Shown: positions 52,042-61,721, numbered from the stretch's first letter. The stretch: DNA of 64,000 nucleotides from Lacrimispora sp. BS-2 (GCF_040207125.1 NZ_CP157940.1:1736001-1800000), one strand, 5' to 3'. Notes: generated from the letters alone by a model not told the origin. Program-made: numbers and translations.

Positions 52042-53386
52042 CCCGGATACCTCCAATCCTGACCTTTACCGCATCCACCAGTGCGGACTGCCCGGTATTT
52101 TTTCTCTCTAAAGAAGCAAACACCTGCTCATCCATGGTACCTTTCGCTATCAGGTGATGAATCACCACCGTTTCTTGTTGTCCCTGTCTCCAAAGTCTGG
52201 CATTCATCTGCTGATACAGTTCCAACGACCAGGTCAGCCCGAACCAGATCAGCGTAGAACCTCCTGCCTGCAGGTTCAGCCCATGCCCGGCAGATGCCGG
52301 ATGAATCATAGCAAGTGGTATCTCACCGTTGTTCCATTTCTTAAAATCCTGTGTGGTGTCCAGTTCCACTGCCTGAAACCGTTCCTTTATCCGCTGCTTA
52401 TCATGCTTATACCAATACGCCATCAGCACCGGCTTCCCATTTGCCGCTTCCAGTAAATCTTCCAGAACGTCCAGCTTTCGATCATGGATATGCCGCATGT
52501 CCCCGTTTTCATCATAAACTGCTCCGTTTGCCATTTGTAACAATTTGTTAGAAAGCCCTGCCGCATTGACTGCATCCACATCCCCGGCTTCAAAAGGAAG
52601 AAGCATCTCCTTTTCCAGTTTCCGGTACAGGTCATATTCTTTCTTACTCAGATTCACCTCCACCCGGTTATAAACACACTCCGGCATTTTTAGATAATCG
52701 ATAGCCTTCATACTGATAGCGATGTCGGAAATCAACCCATAGATTTGTTCCTCTGCTCCATCTTTTAACTTATAGGAATATACCATATCCCGGCTCCGCC
52801 TATCCGGCAGAAAGAACCGCTCCCGGTATGCCCCGATAAACCTTCCAAGTCTCTGCCCCATGTCCAGAATACCAATTTCCGCCCAAAGGTCAATCAGACC
52901 GTTTGGAGCGGGAGTTCCGGTCAAGCCCACAATCCGGTGTGCCTTCGCCCTTACTTTTCTGAGAGCTTTGAACCGCTTTGCCTTGTTGGATTTGAAGGAG
53001 GACAGCTCATCGATAATAATCATATCAAAATCCCAGTTGCCCTGCCCTACCAGCCATTCAACATTCTCCCGGTTGATCACATACACATTCGCCTTCCGGC
53101 TTAATGCCGCTTTTCTCTCTTTCTCCGAGCCAAGAATAGGAGAAAACATCAATCCATTTAAATGATCCCACTTCTCATACTCCCCAGGCCAGGTATCCCT
53201 TGCCACACGCAAAGGTGCAATTACGAGAACCCGCCTGACTTCAAAGTAATCCAACAGCAGCTCCCAAAGGGCGGTCAGTGTGACCACAGTTTTCCCTAAC
53301 CCCATGTCTAAAAGAAGCAGGCTCACCGGATGCTCGATGATGAATTCCTTTGCGTAATCCTGATATTCATGTGGATTGTATTTCAT
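52019..53386 (-). CDS. SNF2-family DNA helicase/translocase
   Basis: A 455-residue superfamily 2 ATPase. Walker A is LLLDMGLGKTVVTL, motif II is MIIIDELSSFKS (DExx), motif III is VGLTGTPAPNG, and motifs V-VI are HPASAGHGLNLQ and ARLWRQGQQETV. It is smaller than cellular SNF2 proteins and typical of phage replication modules. Likely remodels or unwinds DNA during replication or recombination. Start at 53386 behind GGAGGTGTACTGG. Confidence 0.92.
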   Translation of the reverse strand: MKYNPHEYQDYAKEFIIEHPVSLLLLDMGLGKTVVTLTALWELLLDYFEVRRVLVIAPLRVARDTWPGEYEKWDHLNGLMFSPILGSEKERKAALSRKANVYVINRENVEWLVGQGNWDFDMIIIDELSSFKSNKAKRFKALRKVRAKAHRIVGLTGTPAPNGLIDLWAEIGILDMGQRLGRFIGAYRERFFLPDRRSRDMVYSYKLKDGAEEQIYGLISDIAISMKAIDYLKMPECVYNRVEVNLSKKEYDLYRKLEKEMLLPFEAGDVDAVNAAGLSNKLLQMANGAVYDENGDMRHIHDRKLDVLEDLLEAANGKPVLMAYWYKHDKQRIKERFQAVELDTTQDFKKWNNGEIPLAMIHPASAGHGLNLQAGGSTLIWFGLTWSLELYQQMNARLWRQGQQETVVIHHLIAKGTMDEQVFASLERKNTGQSALVDAVKVRIGGIRDGCGKNL

Positions 53387-53651
53387 CCAGTACACCTCCA
53401 ATCATCTCAGTTCTGTCTATGCAGTAAACCGGAAAGCCCAGGGCTTCCAGTTGTGTTCTCCTTTTCTCCTGCAGAGGACTTAGCTTTTTTCCGGGAGCCT
53501 TCAGCTCCACAAAAGCACATCTCCCGCCCGGCAGAAGCACCAGACGGTCCGGCACCCCAGCAAAACCCGGAGAGGTGAATTTCACAGCCCTGCCACCACG
53601 CTTTTTTGCCTGCCGTTGCAGAGCCATCTCTATCTGTCTTTCTTCTGCCAT
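53367..53651 (-). CDS. VRR-NUC domain nuclease
   Basis: A 94-residue single-domain nuclease of the virus-type replication-repair family. Active-site line: SPGFAGVPDRLVLLPGGRCA then FVELKAPGKKLSPLQ, giving the PD...ExK arrangement. It is found next to SNF2 helicases in many phages, and the two may process branched DNA together. The start at 53651 follows GGGAGGCTGAAAATT; the frame extends to 53720 without a site. Confidence 0.92.
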   Translation of the reverse strand: MAEERQIEMALQRQAKKRGGRAVKFTSPGFAGVPDRLVLLPGGRCAFVELKAPGKKLSPLQEKRRTQLEALGFPVYCIDRTEMIGGVLDEIQST

Positions 53652-53721
53652 AATTTTCAGCCTCCCTTCCAAATGTTCTGCTGCCAGTTTGCTGTTCTTA
53701 TGTGTATATAACGAAAACACG

Positions 53722-53922
53722 CATTTGCACTACATTTGCACTACATTTTCCTCTATCCTTTTTTCGTTTCATAAATATAAGGTGGTATCAGCAACAACAG
53801 CAACATATACCCGCTAACGCTCATCATTACTGGCTTTACGCTGTTGCTCCTCTGATTCATTTAAGGCAACTATCTCGGCAACAGCAACTGTTTTCTTTGT
53901 TGCCCACCCGGCTAATTGTTGC
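53722..53922. repeat. Repeat-rich region after the primase gene, candidate replication origin
   Basis: CATTTGCACTA is repeated in tandem at 53722-53732 and 53733-53743 with a partial third copy. Between 53791 and 53922 the pentamer GCAAC/GTTGC occurs eight times in 132 bases (starts 53791, 53800, 53843, 53866, 53878, 53884, 53899, 53918). The stretch 53740-53911 has no gene. Iterated short motifs next to a primase-helicase gene are typical of phage origins. Confidence 0.45.
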
Positions 53923-56293
53923 CTTTTGCTGCCGTAACACTCTCCTCTCGGCAATATCCTCTAACTACACCATAAATGGGAAACCGGATTTTTGCATCCG
54001 ACTTTCTCCAGCCATCTATATTTGCCATAATTGCCGTAATCTCATTGGCATCCTGGCGTTTGAGATTCGAGCGTTCTTTTCCAAAGCACTCACACCATAT
54101 TTCCATATTACACACACGCTCTCGCTTTTTCAGACCTCTTTCCAGCTGTTCGCCGAACTCAGTACCATTCACATAATTCCGGCGGTCATAAAGTTCCATG
54201 CTCTCCCAGTTCTCCGGCAGCAGCTTTTCTAGGTATTCCTTCACAATGCCTTCCCGCTCGTCAACCTCCATGGCAATCTTCTGCTCCTTGATTGCCATCT
54301 GTTCCACCGCTTTATCCAGACACAAGGATTCCCCTGCTTTGTAATATGACAATGCCTCAGCCCAAATCTGGTGGACGTCCTCCTCGGTCAGTTCCCAGGA
54401 TGACTTCGCTGCATCACCGGGTATTTTCACCGGCCAGAACCTCCGGTTACCTGCGGTATCCCGAAGATATCCGTTCTCCGCATTTGTTGTTCCAATAAAG
54501 ATACACTGCCTTGGATGCGGCGTTGCCCTGCGTCCAAAGGATGCACGGTAAATGTCAATCTGCCTGGAAAGGAACCCACGAAGTGTTTCAATCTCCGTTT
54601 TCTTCAGACCGGCCAACTCTCCGATTTCCAAAATCCAATAACCCTGCAGTTTTTCCGCAGCGGTCTTATCCCTAGTGTCATTTAATAGCAAAGAGTCATT
54701 GAACCATTCCCCGCTCAGCTTCTCAATCAGCGTAGACTTTCCTTTCCCCTGCGGACCGTTCAGTACCAGCATGGTGTCAAATTTACGTCCTGGATTCATC
54801 ACTCTGGCTATCGCTCCGCATAATGTCTTTCTGGTCACCGCACGCACATAGGCATTGTCAACCGCACCCAGATAATCCACTAAGAGAGTATCTACCCTGG
54901 GTATTTTATCCCATTCCGGCAGGGAGCTTAAGAATTCCCTGACCGGATGATAGGATCGGTCATCCACCACCTTCGTCACAGCAATGTCATAGTTCCTGGC
55001 AGAGAAATTCCCATAGTTTAAATCTACATAGGAAACAAGCTGGGAATCATCCGCATCCCTCCAGAACTTTCCCGGATGTTCCCAAGGCACCTCCCCTTTA
55101 ATCTCCATACCATCACTAAACTGGTTAAACACAATGGACTTCAGTTTTTCATCATGGTTCAAAATCATCAGGAGATTTTTCAGGTTGTTGACAAGCACGC
55201 CCTGGCGGTTGTATTCCAGTCCCAGCCTCCAATCTTTTTCCGCAGCAAACTCTCTTTTTACTGCCTGTTCTTTTTCTTCCAGTAGTTCCAGTTTTACCTT
55301 GTCATCAGATACGGCGAACTCGCTCATAGCTTTGAAGGACGGCAGCTTACTGCTCTCCGAATCCTCATCCGCCTTTTTATCCAGTTCCCCGAATTTATGA
55401 ATCCGAACCATGTCAAAGGCATTCATAAGCTGACCGCAGGCCGGATCCGTGGCATGATGGGAATAGGCGAACTTTCCCGCATAGATTACAACACCTGCTT
55501 GGGAATCCGCCGAGACGTAGTCATACCGTCCCGGTATCTCGCTTGTAGTATAGATGTCGGAAAGAAAGGCTTCGATGGCATATTCAATGGAGTACGCCCG
55601 GCAGAATGCCCCGATGGTTCCTTCCTTAGTAAGAGGATCCGCCTGCTTTTTCATTTCCCGCTGTACAATGGTCTGCTGACGGCTGCTCACTGGCCACTGG
55701 GAAGAATCATGCCAATTCTCATATTTCTGCAGAACAGTATCCGGATTCAGAATCTCACCTTCAATCACCCGGAATATGAACTCTCCATCTGCGGAAGTGC
55801 TTGGCCAGTACATCAGCCGGAAAGGTTCATAGGTGGTATCATCAAATAACTCCATACCGATTTCTTCAGCCATTTTCCTTGCCACTGCCTGGTACTCATC
55901 CGGTGTGACATTCCTGGAAAGCGGAATCACCAGCCGGAACCTTGGTTTCTCCAGGGTATGTTTATGTGTGGAGTATAAGTAACAGTGAAAATCATGAAAT
56001 AGTTCAAGCTGGACTGCAATATCTTCGGAAGCATAATCCATATCCAAAGTCAGCCCGGAACGGAACACCACACAATCCTTCTTCCTCCGGCCGCCCTTCA
56101 GCTTCCCAAGCACAAAACCGCCCACATCTTTGATATCATCCTGCCTTGCCCTGGACAGTTTCCTATACCGCTCTACTGTTTCCGAGGTTCGGATAGTTGT
56201 GGCAATCCGTTTCCTGAATTCCTCCAGTTCCATATCCATGCCATTCCACTTTTTGTCTTTCCTGGAATTACCCACTGAGACATACAATTTCAT
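53912..56293 (-). CDS. Phage primase-helicase (VapE/D5-like)
   Basis: A 793-residue replication protein. Residues about 50-180 resemble an archaeo-eukaryotic-type primase (LTLDMDYAS near 81-89, then EKPRFRLVIPLSR). The C-terminal half is a VapE-type SF3-like ATPase: Walker A LNGPQGKGKST at 511-521, Walker B YWILEIGEL, and GTTNAENGYLRDTAGNRRFW. It would open the origin and prime synthesis for the phage polymerase encoded upstream. The start at 56293 has AGGAGG eight bases before it. Confidence 0.9.
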   Translation of the reverse strand: MKLYVSVGNSRKDKKWNGMDMELEEFRKRIATTIRTSETVERYRKLSRARQDDIKDVGGFVLGKLKGGRRKKDCVVFRSGLTLDMDYASEDIAVQLELFHDFHCYLYSTHKHTLEKPRFRLVIPLSRNVTPDEYQAVARKMAEEIGMELFDDTTYEPFRLMYWPSTSADGEFIFRVIEGEILNPDTVLQKYENWHDSSQWPVSSRQQTIVQREMKKQADPLTKEGTIGAFCRAYSIEYAIEAFLSDIYTTSEIPGRYDYVSADSQAGVVIYAGKFAYSHHATDPACGQLMNAFDMVRIHKFGELDKKADEDSESSKLPSFKAMSEFAVSDDKVKLELLEEKEQAVKREFAAEKDWRLGLEYNRQGVLVNNLKNLLMILNHDEKLKSIVFNQFSDGMEIKGEVPWEHPGKFWRDADDSQLVSYVDLNYGNFSARNYDIAVTKVVDDRSYHPVREFLSSLPEWDKIPRVDTLLVDYLGAVDNAYVRAVTRKTLCGAIARVMNPGRKFDTMLVLNGPQGKGKSTLIEKLSGEWFNDSLLLNDTRDKTAAEKLQGYWILEIGELAGLKKTEIETLRGFLSRQIDIYRASFGRRATPHPRQCIFIGTTNAENGYLRDTAGNRRFWPVKIPGDAAKSSWELTEEDVHQIWAEALSYYKAGESLCLDKAVEQMAIKEQKIAMEVDEREGIVKEYLEKLLPENWESMELYDRRNYVNGTEFGEQLERGLKKRERVCNMEIWCECFGKERSNLKRQDANEITAIMANIDGWRKSDAKIRFPIYGVVRGYCREESVTAAKGNN

Positions 56294-56306
56294 TTTCCCA
56301 GCCTCC

Positions 56307-58247
56307 TCAATCTTTTTTATAAAAACTACACTCATAACCGTCCGCCCGGAGTGGCAGACCATCTGCCCATACTGGCGGTACTGCCATAAGCCTGCACAGT
56401 TCTTCCACGGAGCCGCTTCCTTCCGGTGCTTCTGCTATGATCTCATCATGACAGTGCATGATAATTTCATACCCTGCTTTATCCACCCTCAGCATAGCTT
56501 CCGCCAATAAATCCCTGGCAGTCCCCTGCACGATGTTCTCAACCAGCTTCGGTCCATAGGTTTCTATCCGGCACCATTTCTTGCTCCCGCCGATTCCCTC
56601 ATAGGTCAGTCCTCTCCGGTCAAACTGATTCATTTCCATTCTGGGTTTTACATAGGACAGCTTCCTGCCCGAAGGAAGAATGACAAAAAGAATCCCGCTA
56701 CGGTATTCAAACGCAATCCTTCCTGCCTGCGTCCTCTTTTTCTCGGTGGCTGCCTGGATTGCAGCCTTATCCACCTCCCACCAGAATTGTGTGATATGGG
56801 GATTGGCTTTTCTCCAGGTTGAAACCAGGGATGAAAGTTCTTCTTCCTTAATCCCCATGTCCAGCGCTCCCATGGAGATAAGCGCACCTGCGGCTCCACC
56901 GTAACCAAGAGCCAGCTCCGAAATTTTCCCTTTCTGACGCAATGGGGAGCCTTTCGTAACCTCCTCCATCGGCACATGAAACATGGCGGAAGCGGATGCC
57001 TCGTAAATCTTGCCATGCGAGGCAAACACTTCCAGTCTCCACTGCTCCCCCGACAGCCATGCCAGCACTCTGGCTTCAATAGCAGAAAAGTCCGCTACCA
57101 GATACCGACAGCCCTCCTTTGGAATAAAAGCGGTGCGGATAAGTTCTGACAGCACATTTGGTATAGACTCATATAAGAGCTCCACCTCTTCAAACCGCCC
57201 ATTCTTCACCATCTTCCTTGCAAGTTTCAAATCAGGGAGATGATTCTGAGGGAGATTCTGTACCTGCACCAACCGCCCAGCCCAACGGCCGGTACGGTTC
57301 GCACCGTAAAACTGCAATAACCCATGTACCCTTCCGTCTGAACATACGCTGCGCTCGATAGCTTCATACTTTTTCACTGAGGTCTTTGCCATCAGAAGCC
57401 GTAGTTTCAGCAATTCCTGCACTTCCCCTTCGGACTCCTGAATCAGTTCCTTGACCGCCTTTTTCGCCAGGCTTTCCACCTCCACTCCCTGCTCATTCAG
57501 CCATTCCTTCATCTGTGCAACGGAATTGGGATTTTTCATTCCGGTCAATTCATATGCCCGATTCGTCACCAACTCCTTATGGAGCAAATCCCCGGATACT
57601 GCCTGCCTCACCAGTTCCCTGTCCACCAGAACACCCCGGTCATTGATTTTCTGATCCAGACGATAAAGTTCCATCTCACGTTCAGGAATAGGAAAGTTTT
57701 TCAGTTTATTCCTGATTGCGTATTCTACATCCACATCCCGGATACAGTAGGTTTTGAATAATTCCCACTTCTCCGGTGCATGGATTGGAAGATTTCTGGT
57801 TCTGTCCCCATTACTTTTCTTTGGCTTGCAGGGAATGCAAAAATAGCGGATTAAATCACTGCCCTCTTTTAGCTTCTGCCTTTCCAGCCCCAGTAGCGCC
57901 CCAACGTCCTCTAAAGACCGGGGAAGGGCAAGCAGTGCCGCCTGAACCGCACTGCAGTGCCAGAAATACGGCGACAAACGGACTCCGAAATAATTACTTA
58001 GACAAGTCCGCTCAAAGTTGGCATTAAAAGCAGTTTTTACTACAGCAGCATCAAACACCGCTGCCTTTACTTCCTCCGGCAGCTCCTCCCCCTGAGCCAA
58101 ATCTACAATCCTGGTGTCTTCATCATCAAATTTATAAGCAAACAAAAGGACTTCAAATGCAGGGCTGTCCGCATACGCATAAGCTCCGCATTTTATCAAG
58201 TCCACATCGGAATAAGTCTCTATATCAATCGCCAGTGTCCGTTTCAT
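56307..58247 (-). CDS. Phage DNA polymerase, family A
   Basis: A 646-residue PolA-type polymerase with a proofreading domain. Exonuclease start: TLAIDIETYSDVDL. Polymerase motif A is LVADFSAIEARVLAWLSGE, motif B is RQKGKISELALGYGGAAGA, motif C is IIMHCHDEIIAEAPE. The 5'-3' exonuclease domain of bacterial Pol I is missing, as usual in phages. Start ATG 58247 after AAAGGAAGTG; ATG 58253 and GTG 58256 are also possible. Confidence 0.95.
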   Translation of the reverse strand: MKRTLAIDIETYSDVDLIKCGAYAYADSPAFEVLLFAYKFDDEDTRIVDLAQGEELPEEVKAAVFDAAVVKTAFNANFERTCLSNYFGVRLSPYFWHCSAVQAALLALPRSLEDVGALLGLERQKLKEGSDLIRYFCIPCKPKKSNGDRTRNLPIHAPEKWELFKTYCIRDVDVEYAIRNKLKNFPIPEREMELYRLDQKINDRGVLVDRELVRQAVSGDLLHKELVTNRAYELTGMKNPNSVAQMKEWLNEQGVEVESLAKKAVKELIQESEGEVQELLKLRLLMAKTSVKKYEAIERSVCSDGRVHGLLQFYGANRTGRWAGRLVQVQNLPQNHLPDLKLARKMVKNGRFEEVELLYESIPNVLSELIRTAFIPKEGCRYLVADFSAIEARVLAWLSGEQWRLEVFASHGKIYEASASAMFHVPMEEVTKGSPLRQKGKISELALGYGGAAGALISMGALDMGIKEEELSSLVSTWRKANPHITQFWWEVDKAAIQAATEKKRTQAGRIAFEYRSGILFVILPSGRKLSYVKPRMEMNQFDRRGLTYEGIGGSKKWCRIETYGPKLVENIVQGTARDLLAEAMLRVDKAGYEIIMHCHDEIIAEAPEGSGSVEELCRLMAVPPVWADGLPLRADGYECSFYKKD

Positions 58248-58313
58248 CTGCATCACTTCCTTTCCTGGTTCTCCCTATGTAACCGGGCGGATACTCCGTC
58301 CACCCGGTACCAT

Positions 58314-58865
58314 TTATCCAAGAAAATCTCCCTCTTCCACAGCTTCAAAGTCATCTTCCGCATTCGTTCTGCCGCCAAGAGGTTCTCCGTCCTTTAACTT
58401 CTGGATATTCCCAAGACCTGCGGCAATGCCGCGGTTTCCATTATTGTTGAATCCATAGAAGTTGACGGAAATCCTGCCGTAACAGCCGGAGTACACCTCG
58501 GACTGGTCTAGGATTGGCTGCACGTTCTTATCGACCACCTGGGGAGCCTGTCTGGAATTGGCATTGAAGAAATAGCTGTCTGCATAAGCTTCATCCTCTA
58601 GACGGTCAATGTTACCGTCACGCAAAGGCAGTTTCAAATTGGCAGGAATCTTCCCTCCCCACTTGGAAAGGGAATCCTTCGTTGCCTGCTCAATGGCTAT
58701 TTTGATTTTCTCAATGGTTTCCGTATCCGATTTCGGAATAATGGCTGATACGGAATACTTCGGTTCCCCGCCATCTACTGCATTCGCCTCCCAGCAATGC
58801 AGATAAGAAAATCTGCAAGGTACGATTACTTTTGTGATTGGTGCATTTTTATTCTCAACGTTCAT
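58314..58865 (-). CDS. DUF2815 protein, putative ssDNA-binding protein
   Basis: A 183-residue protein (VIVPCRFSYLHCWEANAVDG, YSVSAIIPKSDTETIEKIK, FNANSRQAPQVVDKN, YSGCYGRISVNFYGFNNNGN) with the order of motifs of DUF2815, thought to be an OB-fold ssDNA-binding protein like T7 gp2.5. The acidic C-terminus (EDDFEAVEEGDFLG) is typical of SSBs and recruits partners. It lies between the nuclease and polymerase genes. Confidence 0.9.
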   Translation of the reverse strand: MNVENKNAPITKVIVPCRFSYLHCWEANAVDGGEPKYSVSAIIPKSDTETIEKIKIAIEQATKDSLSKWGGKIPANLKLPLRDGNIDRLEDEAYADSYFFNANSRQAPQVVDKNVQPILDQSEVYSGCYGRISVNFYGFNNNGNRGIAAGLGNIQKLKDGEPLGGRTNAEDDFEAVEEGDFLG

Positions 58866-58870
58866 ATGGT

Positions 58871-60001
58871 TTACTCCTCCTTAAAATCCGCTTCTGCGGC
58901 TGCTGTTTCCACCGGCTGTCTTTTGTCCGACTCCGGTGCCAGTGTAAGCTTGCCCTGTGGCTTATACACAAATTTTCCAAGTATCTGGACAAACTTCTTT
59001 TTCCCCATCAGCTTTTCCATCTCCGTAATACCAATGAGTGCCTGTTTATAAATATCTGTATACCCGGCTGCCTTTGCAGCTTCCGCTGCTTCCTCATCAC
59101 TGCTGTACTTCCGGTTGCTCCTGCCCTCCACCAGCTTGAACCCATTCCAGTGTTTTCCATGGGTGATTGCCTCATCCTGGGCATAGGCATAGATATCTGC
59201 CGCCCATTTGGCAAGCTCATCTGCTTTTTTCAGTACTTCTGCAATTTCTTCATCGGTTAGCAGGGGTGGCTGGCGAAATTCCATTTGCGCCAGTTCCAGG
59301 AAGTTCTCCGCCCTGGCCCTGCACTGATTCCTTGCTTTGCAAAACCTGCACCAGGAACCGGAGACAAATTCGCCCTGTCCTTCCTTTGCCAGTGCTGCTC
59401 TTGGAATCAGGTATTCTTCTGCCCATTTTTTCAAACCAGCCACCGTAATCTCCCAGGTACTGACAGATTCCAAACGGGGCTGATGAATAGTAAGGCTGAC
59501 TCTTTCAATATCATAAATGGCATCGAATAGCTCCAATGCCCCCAACGCATACAGCATCATCTGGGGATTTTCCTCCGCTTCCACGGCAATGCCTTTTCCA
59601 TACTTTAAATCAATGATGAACAAGGTTCCGTCCGCCACAATCACTAAATCCCCAGTACCAAACCCTTCTGGTACATACCGGGAAAAGTCCAGATGCTGTT
59701 CAATAAGAATGACGGGGGCCTTGCAGGACTGTTTCGCCTTCTCAATCTGTTCCATGGCAAAGGAAACATATTCATCTGTACAGTCTTCCATCTCATCACA
59801 GTCATAATCAGATACCGGACGCCTGGAACGTTTCTTAAGCAGACGTTTCAGCTTATGCTCCGCCAGAGCATGGGCGGCGGTTCCTTCTTCCGCATAAATA
59901 CTTCCTCCGTCCTCTGGGAACTGTTGCTCCAGCCTTGCAGACGGAGTACAGTTCAGCCATCGTCTGGAAGAAGATGCGGATAGCAAAGCATGCTGTCCCA
60001 T
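58871..60001 (-). CDS. DUF2800 Cas4/RecB-like exonuclease
   Basis: A 376-residue PD-(D/E)XK nuclease. Core: GFGTGDLVIVADGTLFIIDLKYGKG with Asp and the DLK motif, and a C-terminal Cys cluster (WCRFCKARNQC, with further Cys around) that could hold an iron-sulfur cluster as in Cas4/AddB. Likely recombination or end-processing partner of the SSB-like protein encoded next. The start shares bases with the preceding stop (TAATG). Confidence 0.9.
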   Translation of the reverse strand: MGQHALLSASSSRRWLNCTPSARLEQQFPEDGGSIYAEEGTAAHALAEHKLKRLLKKRSRRPVSDYDCDEMEDCTDEYVSFAMEQIEKAKQSCKAPVILIEQHLDFSRYVPEGFGTGDLVIVADGTLFIIDLKYGKGIAVEAEENPQMMLYALGALELFDAIYDIERVSLTIHQPRLESVSTWEITVAGLKKWAEEYLIPRAALAKEGQGEFVSGSWCRFCKARNQCRARAENFLELAQMEFRQPPLLTDEEIAEVLKKADELAKWAADIYAYAQDEAITHGKHWNGFKLVEGRSNRKYSSDEEAAEAAKAAGYTDIYKQALIGITEMEKLMGKKKFVQILGKFVYKPQGKLTLAPESDKRQPVETAAAEADFKEE

Positions 60002-60327
60002 TACAATTTCTCCGCATCGGCAAGCAGTGCCGAAAAATTTTTCTCTTCCACGGCAGACAGCTTCACAGCACCATATTTTTTCAGAAGTTCTTTAATCTGT
60101 GCTGTCTTTCCGTCCTGGGATTTCTCCGCCAATACTGCCCGGATCTGCTCTACGGTCACTTTCTTTTCTTTGGTATCTGTTTTTGCAGTATTTGCCTGCT
60201 TCTCCTGCATTGTATTCTCTGCTCTATCTGTACATGGATTTGCCATCTCTGTCTGCCCGGCAAGCATCCGAAGACTCTCTGCTACCATGGAGAATCCTTC
60301 TGCCATCTTCAATAATTCACTGCTCAT
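60001..60327 (-). CDS. Small helical phage protein, unknown function
   Basis: A 108-residue Lys/Glu-rich protein. The N-terminus (MSSELLKMAEGFSMVAESLR) and a C-terminal helical hairpin (TVEQIRAVLAEKSQDGKTAQ, LLKKYGAVKLSAVE) recall HeH/SAP-like DNA-binding tails sometimes seen at this place in phage early operons. It is coupled to the Cas4-like gene. No function assigned. Confidence 0.65.
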   Translation of the reverse strand: MSSELLKMAEGFSMVAESLRMLAGQTEMANPCTDRAENTMQEKQANTAKTDTKEKKVTVEQIRAVLAEKSQDGKTAQIKELLKKYGAVKLSAVEEKNFSALLADAEKL

Positions 60328-60711
60328 CTAACATTCCTCCATTTCTTCCAATCGTTCCATTATTTCCTCAGAGAACATGGTACACAGCAATAATTCCTCT
60401 CCGATTTCTCTTGCATCAAAGTATTTCGCCCGACTGCCATATTCCAGGCAGGCTTTCTCTATCAGACTGCGTTTTTCTTCCTCTTTTTCATTTCCAAATA
60501 CCCATATCTCGTCCACCTGTTTTGCCAGCCTTAAAGTCAGCAATTGTTCCACCGCGGATCCAAGTTCATCCATGAAAATGTTATGGAAATTCAGATAAGA
60601 GCTGATGGGCAGGACTCCCTTATGGGCGGCAAAACGGCAATATTCCAAAGCCCTGGCCCGGTCATTTTCCTCATTACCTGTTATCTTTGTTACAACCATT
60701 ACCAGCTTCAT
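60328..60711 (-). CDS. DUF4406/DUF7768-like protein (nucleoside deoxyribosyltransferase fold)
   Basis: A 127-residue protein, MKLVMVVTKITGNEENDRAR, ...FAAHKGVLPISSYLNFHNIF, VDEIWVFGNEKEEE. It resembles the Rossmann-like family related to nucleoside 2-deoxyribosyltransferases. The gene after it in the early operon encodes the Cas4-partner helix protein, and the one before it is a paralogue. Start at 60711 with GGAGG eight bases upstream. Substrate unknown. Confidence 0.75.
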   Translation of the reverse strand: MKLVMVVTKITGNEENDRARALEYCRFAAHKGVLPISSYLNFHNIFMDELGSAVEQLLTLRLAKQVDEIWVFGNEKEEEKRSLIEKACLEYGSRAKYFDAREIGEELLLCTMFSEEIMERLEEMEEC

Positions 60712-61030
60712 CCGGCATTCCTCCTTCCTGTGTCTCTTTGAACCAGACCGGGATCCCATGCTCTACGGCAAACTTCACTTCCTGCGCCATGCCCTCCGTT
60801 GTCTTTCCATATACCCAGACTTCATCACACTCCTGCATCAGTTTCATTCCCATGGAAATCCCATCCGTTCGCTCTTTGAGACTACCCTCATTCAGAAATT
60901 GAGGAAACATAAGATGCGGGGCAATCGGGAGACAACCTTCCTCATATGCCTTTCTACAGTACCTTGCAGCTTTTTCACTGTTCCCTTTTAAATCTCCACG
61001 AAAGGGGCTGCATATAAAAATCTTTTTCAT
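60674..61030 (-). CDS. DUF4406/DUF7768 protein (nucleoside deoxyribosyltransferase fold)
   Basis: A 118-residue protein with strong family marks: FICSPFRGDLKGNSEKAARY, EGCLPIAPHLMFPQFLNEG, MKLMQECDEVWVYGKTTEGM, EVKFAVEHGIPVWF. It is a paralogue of the next gene, with which it overlaps by 38 bases. Members are common in phages. A role in nucleotide or nucleotide-signal metabolism is suspected but not shown. Confidence 0.88.
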   Translation of the reverse strand: MKKIFICSPFRGDLKGNSEKAARYCRKAYEEGCLPIAPHLMFPQFLNEGSLKERTDGISMGMKLMQECDEVWVYGKTTEGMAQEVKFAVEHGIPVWFKETQEGGMPDEAGNGCNKDNR

Positions 61031-61173
61031 CTTTTCCTGCTATCCTTTCCGCACATGGCTGATGACTTCTTTTTTTCTGAAAGAAACGACAGGAATCCCT
61101 TTTTGGTTTTCTCATTCGTTACCATAATTCTTGAACAATCCTCTCCACTTACAATAATCCGCACTATCCTCAT
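61027..61173 (-). CDS. Small basic phage protein
   Basis: A 48-residue protein from ATG 61173 (AGGAGG nine bases upstream), MRIVRIIVSGEDCSRIMVTN..., with a Lys/Ser-rich tail. Its end overlaps the next start by 4 bases (ATGA). No family recognised. Confidence 0.55.
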   Translation of the reverse strand: MRIVRIIVSGEDCSRIMVTNEKTKKGFLSFLSEKKKSSAMCGKDSRKR

Positions 61174-61248
61174 GGCTAAAAACCTCCTTTCCTTTTGAGA
61201 CATTTTCAAAGCCTCTATCTTATAGCCACGGGAAAGTGATCTTTTAAA

Positions 61249-61659
61249 CTAATCCAACAGTTTTTTTATCTTATCCGGGATTTTTTTCAGTCTCTTGGAT
61301 ACGGCCATTGCTGTAATGCCTAATTCTTTTCCGATTTCTACCATGGTCATATCCTCAAAATAATATTTCTGAACGATTATGGAATCCTTACTATTCAGTT
61401 TCTGAATGGCCCGGTGCAGCCTTTCTTTCTCATCCGAATGAATGATGATTTGTTCTACATCCGCCCTATTGTCAGCAAACTGCATTGGACAATACCCATC
61501 ACGGTTTTCCTGCATGAATTCCAGAGAATTATGCCGTCTCGTTTCGGCACGGTTCCTCCTGGACTGCATTTTCTCCATTTCGATGATAACTTCACCAATA
61601 TTGTCATCCACTTCTATTTCAAACTTCTCTCCGGTTATAAACTCATAACTGATTCTCAT
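61249..61659 (-). CDS. Sigma-70 region 4-like early regulator
   Basis: A 136-residue protein. The C-terminal half is a clear sigma region 4 helix-turn-helix: LHRAIQKLNSKDSIIVQKYY, FEDMTMVEIGKELGITAMAV, SKRLKKIPDKIKK. The N-terminal 70 residues are unlike sigma factors. It is probably an early transcription activator of the phage. A strong terminator lies between it and the zinc-ribbon gene upstream. Confidence 0.85.
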   Translation of the reverse strand: MRISYEFITGEKFEIEVDDNIGEVIIEMEKMQSRRNRAETRRHNSLEFMQENRDGYCPMQFADNRADVEQIIIHSDEKERLHRAIQKLNSKDSIIVQKYYFEDMTMVEIGKELGITAMAVSKRLKKIPDKIKKLLD

Positions 61660-61721
61660 GCTGCTCCTTTCTTTACCCGTGAGTAAAGCGGTAGCAGCAG
61701 ATATAGAAAAACAGGCAAAAA

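Noticed and set aside
53702..54232. 176-aa plus-strand frame across the repeat region and primase 3' end
   Set aside because: Runs antisense into a clear primase gene and consists largely of repeat-derived residues.
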